Assembly: GCF_025822245.1 (NCBI RefSeq)
Contig: NZ_JACKTL010000033.1
Location: 484,435 to 548,434 of the forward strand
Length of the DNA stretch: 64,000 nucleotides
Reading direction: 5' to 3'
Origin: Mycolicibacterium hodleri
Lineage (GTDB): Bacteria; Actinomycetota; Actinomycetes; Mycobacteriales; Mycobacteriaceae
Position 1 is the first letter of the stretch; the number at the start of each line of letters is the position of its first letter. Below, piece by piece: positions 1 through 7,925 of this stretch. Both the position numbers and the translations under genes were made by a program. Below the pieces are notes generated by a model, which was not told the origin of the DNA, ran no database searches, and was given only the letters and a program-made list of their open reading frames with translations.

Positions 1-671
1 GAAGCGTGTTCCTCTCGGGCAGCACCGCGGTGCTCGGCGCCGTGTTCGGTGCGCTGCTCGCGTGGCTGATCGTGTCGCGGCCCGCCTCGTCGATGATCCG
101 CCGCGGTGTCATCTCGCTGTGCAGCGTGCTGGCCCAATTCGGCGGTGTGGCACTGGCATTCGCGTTCCTCGCGACGATCGGGCTGAACGGCGTTCTCACG
201 CTGTGGGTTCAGCAGCACTTCGGCTGGAACCTGGCCGGCTCCGGATGGCTGTACGGGCTTCCGGGGCTGGTGCTGGTGTACACCTACTTTCAGATTCCGT
301 TGATGGTCATCGTGTTCCTGCCCGCCCTCGAGGGCCTGCGGGAACAGTGGCGGGAAGCCGCCGTCAGCCTTGGTGCGTCGACCTGGCAGTACTGGCGGCA
401 GGTCGCCGTGCCGCTGCTGACCCCGGCGTTCCTCGGTGCGGTGCTTCTGTTGTTCGCCAACGCCTTTGCCGCCTACGCGACGGCCGCGGCGCTCGTCAGC
501 CAGGGCAGTCCGATCGTGCCGCTGCTGATCCGCGCCGCGCTCACCAGCGAGGTGGTGCTTGGTCAGTCGGGCTTCGCCTACGCGTTGGCTCTGGAGATGA
601 TCGTCGTCGTGGCCCTGGTGATGGGGGCCTACAGCCTGCTGGTCCGGCGCACGTCGAGGTGGCTGCGATGA
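1..671 (+). CDS. ABC transporter permease (5' partial)
   Basis: This is the C-terminal part of an inner-membrane ABC importer permease; the gene begins before the window, and the frame is open from base 3. The sequence alternates hydrophobic segments with an EAA-type loop (about codons 118-137, EAAVSLGASTWQYWRQVAVP) that docks the ATPase. The stop TGA is at 669-671. It is followed by a second permease and an ATPase, so it is one half of a heteromeric permease of the iron/spermidine/2-aminoethylphosphonate superfamily. The substrate cannot be told from the sequence, and the binding protein is outside the window. Family is sure, substrate is not. Confidence 0.85.
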   Translation, partial: SVFLSGSTAVLGAVFGALLAWLIVSRPASSMIRRGVISLCSVLAQFGGVALAFAFLATIGLNGVLTLWVQQHFGWNLAGSGWLYGLPGLVLVYTYFQIPLMVIVFLPALEGLREQWREAAVSLGASTWQYWRQVAVPLLTPAFLGAVLLLFANAFAAYATAAALVSQGSPIVPLLIRAALTSEVVLGQSGFAYALALEMIVVVALVMGAYSLLVRRTSRWLR

Positions 672-683
672 GGTGGCTGCGAT
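656..683 (+). repeat. 14-bp tandem duplication at the permease gene junction
   Basis: The 14-mer GAGGTGGCTGCGAT occurs twice, at 656-669 and 670-683. The first copy carries the end of the upstream permease gene and the second supplies the start of the downstream one. With a single copy the two genes would overlap as ATGA, as the next junction (1440-1443) still does. Confidence 0.9.
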
Positions 684-1443
684 GAGCACCCGCGTGGCCA
701 AGGGTGCGCTGTGGGTGGCGTTCGGGTTGTTCTTCCTCTTCCCGCTGTACGCGATGGCCGACTTCTCCACGCGCAATCTGCTCAAGGGTGGGCGCACGAT
801 GGCGGCCTGGGCCAACCTCGTCACCGACGAGGCGCTCTACCAGTCGATCATCACGTCGCTTCTGCTCGCGGTGCTGACCGTGGTGGTGATGCTGATCCTG
901 TTGGTGCCCACCATGATCTGGGTCCGGCTGCGCACGCCGTGGGCCAAGGGCGTCGTCGAATTCCTGTGCCTGCTGCCGCTCACCATCCCGGCGCTGGTGG
1001 TCGTCGTCGGCCTGAAGAACGTCTACCTGTGGGTGACGTACTTCTTCGGCGAGTCCGCGTTGACCCTGACCTTCGTCTACGTCGTGGTGGTGCTGCCGTT
1101 CTCCTACCGGTCGATCGACGCCGCGCTGTCGGCGATCGACCTCGGCACGCTGTCGGAGGCCGCGCGGTCGCTGGGGGCGGGGTGGACGACCACCATCGCG
1201 CGCGTCGTCGTCCCCAACATCTGGTCGGGTGTGCTGTCCGCGGCGTTCATCTCGGTGGCCGTGGTGCTCGGCGAGTACACCATCGCGTCACTGTCGGGCT
1301 ATCAGACCCTGCCCATCCAGATCGTCGCGCTCGGCAAGACCGACGGCCCCACCTCGGTGGCGGCGTCGTTGGCCACGTTGCTGTTCGGTTTCGTTCTGCT
1401 TCTTGCACTTTCACTGGTCACCCGACGGAGGCGTCACGCATGA
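682..1443 (+). CDS. ABC transporter permease
   Basis: This is the second integral-membrane permease of the importer, 253 residues from the ATG at 682. A GTG nine bases upstream (673) is in frame, but it lies in the tandem duplication, so the ATG is preferred. It has several transmembrane segments and an EAA loop (EAARSLGAGWTTTIARVVVPNI). Its stop overlaps the start of the ATPase gene as ATGA, indicating translational coupling. The paired permeases and the ATPase type fit putrescine/iron/phosphonate-type importers. The specific substrate is not determinable. Confidence 0.88.
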   Translation: MSTRVAKGALWVAFGLFFLFPLYAMADFSTRNLLKGGRTMAAWANLVTDEALYQSIITSLLLAVLTVVVMLILLVPTMIWVRLRTPWAKGVVEFLCLLPLTIPALVVVVGLKNVYLWVTYFFGESALTLTFVYVVVVLPFSYRSIDAALSAIDLGTLSEAARSLGAGWTTTIARVVVPNIWSGVLSAAFISVAVVLGEYTIASLSGYQTLPIQIVALGKTDGPTSVAASLATLLFGFVLLLALSLVTRRRRHA

Positions 1444-2495
1444 GCACCACTGGCGGCGGGGTGGCGGTCGAGCTGACCGACCTCACCCGAACCTACGGCA
1501 GCGTGAAGGCGCTCGACGGTCTGAACCTGAAGATGGAGCCCGGCGAGTTCGTCGCGCTGCTCGGCCCCTCGGGATGCGGCAAGACCACTGCGCTGCGCAT
1601 CCTCGCCGGGCTCGACAAGGCCACCTCCGGCACGGTCACCGTCGACGGCCGCGACCTGACCTCGGTGCCCGCCAACAAGCGGGACATGGGGATGGTGTTT
1701 CAGGCCTACAGCCTGTTCCCGCACCTCACCGCGGCGGAGAACGTCGAGTTCGGGCTCAAGATGCGAGGCAGTGCGAAGGGCGAAAGAGCCACGCGCGCAG
1801 CGGAGATGCTCGAGCTCGTCGGCCTGTCGGAGCACACCCACAAGTACGCCTCGGAGATGTCGGGCGGTCAGCAGCAACGGGTCGCGTTGGCGCGTGCGCT
1901 GGCGATCCGCCCGCGGGTCCTGCTGCTCGACGAGCCGCTGTCCGCGCTCGACGCGAAGGTGCGCACTCAGCTCCGCGACGAGATCCGCCGGGTGCAACTG
2001 GAGGTCGGGACGACGACGCTGTTCGTCACCCACGACCAGGAGGAAGCCCTCGCCGTCGCCGACCGCGTTGGTGTGATGAGCAAGGGCCGCCTCGAGCAGC
2101 TCGCGCCACCCGCGGAGGTGTACGCGAACCCCGCCACGCCGTTCGTCGCGGAGTTCGTCGGCCTGAACAACCGCGTGCCCGCCCGGGTTTCGGATGGCCG
2201 AGCCAGCGTCTTCGGCGCCGAGCTGCCCACGCTGACGGGCTCGATCACCTCCGGGGCGGGGACGGCGATGGTGCGGCCGGAGTCGGTCACGGTCACCGCC
2301 GACGAGTCCGGAGCGGAGACGGTGCGGTCGGTGGCGTTCCTCGGTCCGATCTCACGCGTGTACGTCGAGCTGGCCGACGGCGCCGTCGTGCACGCTCAGC
2401 TGAGCAGCTCACAGGCGAGGGAGTTCAGCCCCGGGCAGCGGGTCGCCGTGGGGGTTGCGCCCACCGACGTGCTGGTCGTGCCCGCTGCGGGCTAG
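1440..2495 (+). CDS. ABC transporter ATP-binding protein (PotA/FbpC/PhnT-like)
   Basis: This is the cytoplasmic ATPase of the importer, 351 residues. Walker A is GPSGCGKTT (residues 42-50), the Q-loop Gln is near 88, the signature SGGQQQR is at 141-147 and Walker B LLLDEP at 161-166, followed by the H-loop in FVTHDQEEAL. The C-terminal third is a TOBE/MOP-like regulatory region, as in PotA, FbpC and 2-aminoethylphosphonate ATPases. The start ATG overlaps the permease stop. The gene is last in the operon; a hairpin follows at 2509-2558. Confidence 0.92.
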   Translation: MSTTGGGVAVELTDLTRTYGSVKALDGLNLKMEPGEFVALLGPSGCGKTTALRILAGLDKATSGTVTVDGRDLTSVPANKRDMGMVFQAYSLFPHLTAAENVEFGLKMRGSAKGERATRAAEMLELVGLSEHTHKYASEMSGGQQQRVALARALAIRPRVLLLDEPLSALDAKVRTQLRDEIRRVQLEVGTTTLFVTHDQEEALAVADRVGVMSKGRLEQLAPPAEVYANPATPFVAEFVGLNNRVPARVSDGRASVFGAELPTLTGSITSGAGTAMVRPESVTVTADESGAETVRSVAFLGPISRVYVELADGAVVHAQLSSSQAREFSPGQRVAVGVAPTDVLVVPAAG

Positions 2496-2508
2496 ACGTC
2501 CCCTCGAG

Positions 2509-2558
2509 TGTGGGTGTCGTGCACGCAATTTCGAGACTTCGCGTACGCGACCCCCACA
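2509..2558. terminator. Imperfect palindrome between convergent genes
   Basis: TGTGGGTGTCG (2509-2519) pairs with CGACCCCCACA (2548-2558) with one mismatch. The stem continues inward through 2526/2541 with one further mismatch and one G-T pair, leaving a 14-base loop. It lies between the ends of the ABC operon and pyrE and has no T-tract, so it would serve as a bidirectional, mycobacterial-type terminator or could be a copy of a dispersed intergenic palindrome. Confidence 0.6.
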
Positions 2559-2570
2559 GTCGCCCGTGAC

Positions 2571-3140
2571 TCAGACGTCCTTGACCGGCTCGATGCCCAG
2601 GTCGCGATAGGTGACCAGCGCCGCGAACGGCACGTTGCGACGGGCGAATCTGCCCGCCGCCACGTCGCCACGGTCGACCATCGGGATGACGCCGCTGACG
2701 ACGGCGCCCGCCGCGACGACCCGGTCGAACGCGATCTCGGTGGAGCCGCCGGTGCTGATGACGTCGTCGACCAGCAGGACGCGCATGCCCGGCTCGATGC
2801 GGGTGCCCTCGATCCACTGTTCGCGGCCGCGCTGCTTCTGCTCCTTGCGGACCGAGAACCAGGCCTTGCCGGTCACCATCGCGATGCCGTGCGCGAGGGG
2901 ATCGGCGCCCATGGTCAGCCCGCCGACGGCGTCGTACTCGATGCCGGTCTGCGTGGCGAGGTCGGCGACCGCGCGGCTGACGACGGTGAGTCGCTCACCG
3001 GTGTCGATCGCGAACTTGCCGTCGATGTAGTCGTGGCTCAGCTGGCCGCTGGCCAGCTTGAAGGGTTCGTCGCGACGTTCGTAGCCGCGGGTGCGGATGA
3101 GGTCGAAGGCGGCTTGCCAGGTCTCGGGGCGGTCGGACAC
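2571..3140 (-). CDS. pyrE: Orotate phosphoribosyltransferase
   Basis: Transfers the phosphoribosyl group of PRPP to orotate, giving OMP in de novo pyrimidine synthesis; cytosolic. The 189-residue protein has the PRPP-binding loop VLLVDDVISTGGS (121-133), the catalytic flexible loop with the K/R-rich stretch RKEQKQRGRE (98-107), and an N-terminal substrate hood (FKLASGQ). The length fits mycobacterial PyrE. It is convergent with the ABC operon; the HugZ-like gene upstream lies 19 bp away on the same strand, so the two may be co-transcribed. Confidence 0.95.
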   Translation of the reverse strand: MSDRPETWQAAFDLIRTRGYERRDEPFKLASGQLSHDYIDGKFAIDTGERLTVVSRAVADLATQTGIEYDAVGGLTMGADPLAHGIAMVTGKAWFSVRKEQKQRGREQWIEGTRIEPGMRVLLVDDVISTGGSTEIAFDRVVAAGAVVSGVIPMVDRGDVAAGRFARRNVPFAALVTYRDLGIEPVKDV

Positions 3141-3159
3141 GCACCGATCGTAGGGCAGG

Positions 3160-3972
3160 TCAGCCTTCTCGCGCCCGCCGCGTCAGTTCCACCGTGGCCG
3201 CCCGCAACTGGTCGGGGGAGTCGAGGCGTTCGGCGAAGCCGACGCGCGGGTACGCCACGCCGCGGTCGGTGGTCACCTTGAGGTCGAGCCCGTAGCGGTC
3301 GACGCCCGTGCAGGTGGCCGCCGTGGTGTCCGGGTAGCCGCCGAGCGTCCTGGCCATGGCGGCCAGGGCTTCGGCGTGGTCGGCGTTGAGGTGTTCGACG
3401 GCGCCCGCGGCGATCGCCTGCACCGGGTCGGGTTCGGCCGTCGCGTAGTCGGGCCCGGCGGCGGAGTCCATGCGCCCGTACCCGCCGACCCAGCGCACCC
3501 GGTCGACCCGCAGCACCCACAGCGTGAAGTCGCTGTAGTCGACGTAATACTTCGCCGCGGGAACGGCGTCGAGGTGGGCCTGGCGGGCGGCTGCCTGTTC
3601 GTCCCCGACTGGCCGCTCGACGACGCCGGCCAGGGTGATGCGGGAGTTGGCGAGCGGATCGGTGTCGGTGGCGGCGGCGACGATCGCGATGCTGGCCCGC
3701 GGATCGCCGGCGAGGTTGCGGCCGTGCTCGGCGAGGTTGGAGACGCACAGCACGGGCGCTCCGCCGAGCAGTCCGTAGGTGACGAACGACGCCCACGGGT
3801 CACCCGTGGCCGTCAGCGAGGCCAGGGTGCCGGTGTTGGTCGACGCCGCGATCGTGCGGGCCTCCTCGGCGGCCGACGGTCGGGTGGTGTGCACCGCCGC
3901 GGCCAAGGGGGGCGGAATCGACGGGGCGTCGCCAGGATCGCCGTGGTCGCGCAAGGTATCACCGGATGCCAC
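3160..3972 (-). CDS. HugZ/pyridoxamine 5'-phosphate oxidase-fold protein with DUF2470 domain
   Basis: 270 residues with a flavin-reductase-like split beta-barrel (about 35-170) and a C-terminal DUF2470 region (about 186-265) containing AVEHLNADHAEAL. This is the architecture of HugZ-type haem-binding/haem-degrading proteins and of uncharacterised PPOX-class proteins. It may bind flavin, F420 or haem; which one is not visible. The N-terminal 25 residues are low-complexity and the true start could be slightly internal. It lies directly upstream of pyrE on the same strand. Confidence 0.75.
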   Translation of the reverse strand: MASGDTLRDHGDPGDAPSIPPPLAAAVHTTRPSAAEEARTIAASTNTGTLASLTATGDPWASFVTYGLLGGAPVLCVSNLAEHGRNLAGDPRASIAIVAAATDTDPLANSRITLAGVVERPVGDEQAAARQAHLDAVPAAKYYVDYSDFTLWVLRVDRVRWVGGYGRMDSAAGPDYATAEPDPVQAIAAGAVEHLNADHAEALAAMARTLGGYPDTTAATCTGVDRYGLDLKVTTDRGVAYPRVGFAERLDSPDQLRAATVELTRRAREG

Positions 3973-4143
3973 GTCCGCACCCTACCGTCGCGCGGGCCGG
4001 GGTTTGCCGACGACGGGGTGCCTGCTGGTTCGCTGGCCGGGGCCGGCCGTCCAAAGATCGACGTCACAGGGGTCTCGTGTGCAACAATCAGGTGGTGGTA
4101 TTTCACCAGCTCAGACGTTAAATTTAGCTGAAAAGAGAGCGTT

Positions 4144-5298
4144 GTGCCGAACGCTGTGCTCCGAGTGTCGCGAGCCGTCGCCGCGCTGATTGCAGCGTTG
4201 CTGATGAGCTCTATCGGCATGGGTGTGGCGGGCGCGGATCCCGACGACGGCGGCACCCCCACCGACCCCGGCACGGGCGGCGAGACTCCTCCTTCGAGCG
4301 AACCCGAGCCGACCACGGGCATTCCGCCGGCCGGGACCCCCGCGACCCGGCCGCCAAGCATCTTCGACATCCCGCAGACGATTGCCACGCAGCTGCGCGA
4401 CATGTTCGGCAAACCACTAAGCATCTTCGGCAACGGCCGGGTTCCCGGGACCCTGACGGTGCCCGACACCGCGGCCGGTGGTGCGTCCACCGGGCGCAAG
4501 CGCGACAAGCCGACGACCGGTGAGCTTGACTCACGGCCGGACCCGGCGCCGCCCGACGTCGTCTCGCCGGCGACCCGCCGCAGCGGGAGCACGGTCGAGG
4601 TGGCGCTTCCGTTGACGCCGCCGATCACCGTCCCGGTGCCGTCCGTCCCCGTGCCCGGCTACGAGAACGTGCGGTGGTCGCTCAACCTGACCGACCCGTA
4701 CGCGGCCTTCACGTCGGTCGGGCAGACGTTGAACACGGTGAACTCGTTGCTGAAGGACGCCTACGCGCCGTACGACCCGTTCCGCCCGCCGCCACCGGCC
4801 CCGACGCCGGCCCCGACGTTCCGCATCATGCAGGAGGAGCCGTCCGTCGTCGACGCCGGCGACGGGACCGGTGCCACGGTCCCGCTGTCGACCGGGTCCT
4901 CCGGTCTGCCGGTGCTGCAGGCGCCGGTGGTGGTGCCGCAGATCCGGGTCCCGACGCCACGGCCGATCAGCGGGTCGGCGCCCGCGGGCGTCCGGGTGCT
5001 CGCGGTCGGCTCGGCTGGCGTGCGGGCGCCCGCGGTCAAGGGTTCGGTGGCGCAGACGGGATCGATCCCGACCGACCGGTTGCCGCCGGCATCCGCCTCG
5101 TCGGCGACGGGCGCCCCCGCCCCACGGCAGGGCTACCCGCGCTACCTGCGCACGGCCCGCGCCAACGAGCTGGCGATGGTCGCGATCCCGGGGCTCGCCG
5201 GCCTGCTGGCCCTCACGTTCGGTGGCGGAGTGATCGGATACCGCCAGGCCAATTCCGGGCGCTACCTGCGCACCGACGCCGCCCGCTTCCTGACTTGA
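4144..5298 (+). CDS. Secreted/cell-envelope proline-rich protein with C-terminal membrane anchor
   Basis: 384 residues from GTG 4144, preceded by a purine-rich AAAGAGAG ribosome-binding region. It has a Sec signal peptide (hydrophobic core about 11-29, cleavage after AGA at residue 31), then a long Pro/Thr/Ser/Gly-rich low-complexity region with repeated PVP and PTPAPTP patterns, and a single hydrophobic segment near 337-360 followed by a short charged tail. There is no catalytic motif. It looks like a wall-spanning stalk anchored in the inner membrane. No function is recognised; similar proline-rich exported proteins are common in mycobacteria. Confidence 0.8.
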   Translation: MPNAVLRVSRAVAALIAALLMSSIGMGVAGADPDDGGTPTDPGTGGETPPSSEPEPTTGIPPAGTPATRPPSIFDIPQTIATQLRDMFGKPLSIFGNGRVPGTLTVPDTAAGGASTGRKRDKPTTGELDSRPDPAPPDVVSPATRRSGSTVEVALPLTPPITVPVPSVPVPGYENVRWSLNLTDPYAAFTSVGQTLNTVNSLLKDAYAPYDPFRPPPPAPTPAPTFRIMQEEPSVVDAGDGTGATVPLSTGSSGLPVLQAPVVVPQIRVPTPRPISGSAPAGVRVLAVGSAGVRAPAVKGSVAQTGSIPTDRLPPASASSATGAPAPRQGYPRYLRTARANELAMVAIPGLAGLLALTFGGGVIGYRQANSGRYLRTDAARFLT

Positions 5299-5347
5299 GC
5301 TTCCGGGCTGATTCAAGCGCACCGGCCGTGGGTAGCTTTGAAGACTG

Positions 5348-6649
5348 ATGACTGAGGCGATGAACCTTCCGTTCGACCAGTGGCTCCCAACCCAGCGGTG
5401 GTACGCCGGGCGTGGCCGCCAACTCTCCGAGGTGCGGACGGGCGAGGTGGTCCCGCTGCGGGGCGATCTCGACCTCGTGCTCCTCGACGTCGAGTTCACC
5501 GACGGCACGTCGCACCGCTACCAGCAGCTGGTGCGCTGGGACGGCGGAGCGGACGGGCCGGGCGCCGCGACCATCGGCACGTCGGGCGTGCACACCGGTT
5601 ACGACGCGCTCTACGACCCCGACGCGGCCAAGTTCCTGCTGACGCTGGTCGACGAGTCCGCCACCGTCGGCCCGCTGCGCTTCGTGAAGGAGCCGGACGT
5701 CGAGCTGCCGTTGCACCTCGACGGCCGCGTCATCGGTGCCGAGCAGAGCAACACCAGCGTGGTCTTCGGCGACGCCGCGATGTTCAAGGTGTTCCGTCGC
5801 GTCACCCCCGGCGTCAACCCGGACATCGAGCTGAACCGCGAGCTGGCCCGCGCGGGCAATCCGCACGTCGCGCGGCTGCTCGGGTCGTTCGAGACGACCT
5901 TCGACGGGGAGTCGTACTCGCTGGGCATGGTCACCGAGTTCGCCGCCAACTCCTCGGAGGGCTGGGACATGGCCACCGCCAGCACCCGAGACCTGGCCTC
6001 CGGGGGAGCCGACTTCGCCGAGGAGTCCTATCGCCTGGGGGAGGCCGTCGCCTCCGTGCACCGGACGCTGGCCATGACGCTGGGGACCGAGCAGCAGCCG
6101 TTTCCCGTCGAGGCCCTGCTGGAGCGCCTGAACTCCGTTGCCGCGATGGTGCCCGCCGTCGAGCAGTACCGGGACGCGGTCGAGGAGCGGTATCGGAAAC
6201 TCGCCGGGGAGTCGCAGACCGTGCAACGCGTGCACGGCGACCTGCACCTCGGGCAGGTGCTGCGCACGCCGGAGCGCTGGTTGGTGATCGACTTCGAGGG
6301 TGAGCCGGGGCAACCGCTCGAGGAACGCCGCCGGCCGGATTCGGCGTTGCGGGACGTCGCCGGCGTGCTGCGGTCCTATGAGTACGCGGCCTACCAGCGG
6401 CTGGTCGACGGGTCCGCGAAGAACGACGAACTGGCCGCGCGGGCCACCGCATGGGTGGATCGCAACTGCGCGTCGTTCTGCGACGGGTACGCCGCCGCGG
6501 CGGGTACCGACCCGCGGGACTCCGGCGGAACGCTTGCCGCCTACGAACTCGACAAGGCGGTCTACGAGGCCGGCTACGAGGCCAGGTACCGCCCGGACTG
6601 GCTGCCCATCCCGATGGCGTCGATCGCCCGGTTGGTGGGCAGCGGGTAG
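5348..6649 (+). CDS. Maltokinase-like aminoglycoside-phosphotransferase-fold kinase
   Basis: Predicted to phosphorylate a sugar at O-1 (maltose to maltose-1-phosphate for Mak/Pep2, feeding GlgE alpha-glucan synthesis). The 433-residue protein starts with the conserved [10 protein letters not shown] cap motif and carries the kinase catalytic loop HGDLHLGQ (296-303, Asp298) and the metal-binding DFEGEP (from Asp315). Mtb Mak is a little longer (about 455 residues). Unlike the usual treS-mak arrangement, no trehalose synthase lies beside it; the neighbour is a proline-rich secreted protein. An alternative is a paralogue with another substrate, such as the glucosamine kinases of this fold. Fold is secure, substrate is not. 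Confidence 0.82.
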   Translation: MTEAMNLPFDQWLPTQRWYAGRGRQLSEVRTGEVVPLRGDLDLVLLDVEFTDGTSHRYQQLVRWDGGADGPGAATIGTSGVHTGYDALYDPDAAKFLLTLVDESATVGPLRFVKEPDVELPLHLDGRVIGAEQSNTSVVFGDAAMFKVFRRVTPGVNPDIELNRELARAGNPHVARLLGSFETTFDGESYSLGMVTEFAANSSEGWDMATASTRDLASGGADFAEESYRLGEAVASVHRTLAMTLGTEQQPFPVEALLERLNSVAAMVPAVEQYRDAVEERYRKLAGESQTVQRVHGDLHLGQVLRTPERWLVIDFEGEPGQPLEERRRPDSALRDVAGVLRSYEYAAYQRLVDGSAKNDELAARATAWVDRNCASFCDGYAAAAGTDPRDSGGTLAAYELDKAVYEAGYEARYRPDWLPIPMASIARLVGSG

Positions 6650-6652
6650 CCG

Positions 6653-7741
6653 TTAGGCCAGGGCCGCGACGGCTGCCTGCGCAGGCTTCGGCGACCAGTC
6701 CGTCCGGTACAGCCCGAAGGTGTCGTCGGGGTTGCCGCTGCCGGTGTTGCGGTCGCGGGTCGTGTAGACGTAGGCCGGTCCGGCATACGGGAGGGTGCGC
6801 CACTTGGCGAGGAAGTCCGTGAGGTACGCCGCCTGGGTCGCCTCGTCCACGCTGGAGGTCGGCTCACCGTATTCGGTGGCCCAGATCTTCTTGCCACCGT
6901 CGCCGTTGGACGCCATCCGGTCGTGGATCGCGCCGACCTGCAGGAGCGGGGAGTTGGGCAGGTCGCCGCCGGCGGAGAACATCGTCGTGTACTGGTACGG
7001 GTGGAAGGACAGCGCGTCGAAGGAGCCCTTCGCGCCGGCGGCGTACATCTGGTCGACGAACGTCACCGGGTCCATCGTCAGGGCGAAGAACGACACCACG
7101 GAGCCGACGACGCCGCCGACGACGAGCGCCGACGGGTCGGCGCCCTTGATCTTCGGGTACGCCGCCTTGAGCAGGTCGGCGTAGACGGCCGGTTCGGGTC
7201 CCTGGGGGCCGGACGTCCACGACATCGCCGCGTTCGGCTCGTTCCAGATCTCGTAGGCGCCGACGCGGCCGCGGAAGTGGCTGGCCGCCGCGGCGGCGAA
7301 GTCGCCGTAGGTACCGACAGACGCCGGGGGGCTGGAGACGGCGGCCAGCCCGGGTGCGACGGCCCACCCCGGCGACGACACCAGCGTGCCGAGCACCGAC
7401 ATCCCGCGGGCGTTGGCGGCGTTCACGATCAGGTCGGTCTGGCCGAAGTCGAACTGCCCGGGGTTGGGCTCCATGCCCGCCCACGGCATCATCACGCGCA
7501 CGTTGCGGACGCCGGTGGCCGTCATGAGGTCGAAGGTCCGGTTCACGTCGTCGGGTGACATGCCGTAGATGTCGGAGTCGGAGATGCCGACGGTGCGCGA
7601 CGAGGTGTTGATGGACGCCGTCTCGACGAACGGAATGGTTCGCGACGTGGGTTGCCACGCCGTCGCGGCAGTCGCCGACACTGCGGCGACGGTCGCCATC
7701 GCAGCGACGATCTTCAAGACGTTGCGCACACTGTCCCCCAT
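6653..7741 (-). CDS. Secreted clan GH-A glycoside hydrolase (cellulase/GH39-like)
   Basis: 362 residues with an N-terminal signal peptide (hydrophobic about 9-28). The (beta/alpha)8 hydrolase signature is visible: acid/base Glu168 in EIWNEPN and the likely nucleophile Glu290 in WATEYGEP, plus PGQFDF and SFHPYQ. It would act outside the membrane on a glycan; the family resembles GH5/GH39-type enzymes and the substrate is unknown. It is convergent with the kinase gene (3 bp between stops) and divergent from the GT39 gene, suggesting an extracellular glycan theme for 5.3-9.8 kb. Confidence 0.8.
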   Translation of the reverse strand: MGDSVRNVLKIVAAMATVAAVSATAATAWQPTSRTIPFVETASINTSSRTVGISDSDIYGMSPDDVNRTFDLMTATGVRNVRVMMPWAGMEPNPGQFDFGQTDLIVNAANARGMSVLGTLVSSPGWAVAPGLAAVSSPPASVGTYGDFAAAAASHFRGRVGAYEIWNEPNAAMSWTSGPQGPEPAVYADLLKAAYPKIKGADPSALVVGGVVGSVVSFFALTMDPVTFVDQMYAAGAKGSFDALSFHPYQYTTMFSAGGDLPNSPLLQVGAIHDRMASNGDGGKKIWATEYGEPTSSVDEATQAAYLTDFLAKWRTLPYAGPAYVYTTRDRNTGSGNPDDTFGLYRTDWSPKPAQAAVAALA

Positions 7742-7925
7742 CTCAGGCCGAGGCTCGGCGAGTCGAACCTAGCAAGAAGCTCCGTACGAGGAGTTTCGTC
7801 CGTCACCGGTGGCCGCGTTACCGGGTGTTTCCCGGCGACGTTCGGCAGCAGTCTCACCGCTGCTTCACAGGTTGGCCGAATGTCGGAATGCCTCACTGTC
7901 AGGTGTGACGTTCGCGCCGGGGACC

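Noticed and set aside
7809..7925. Longer N-terminus for the GT39-type protein
   Set aside because: The upstream 39 codons are Arg/Ser-rich and unlike the family; GTG 7926 is better placed, though not proven.
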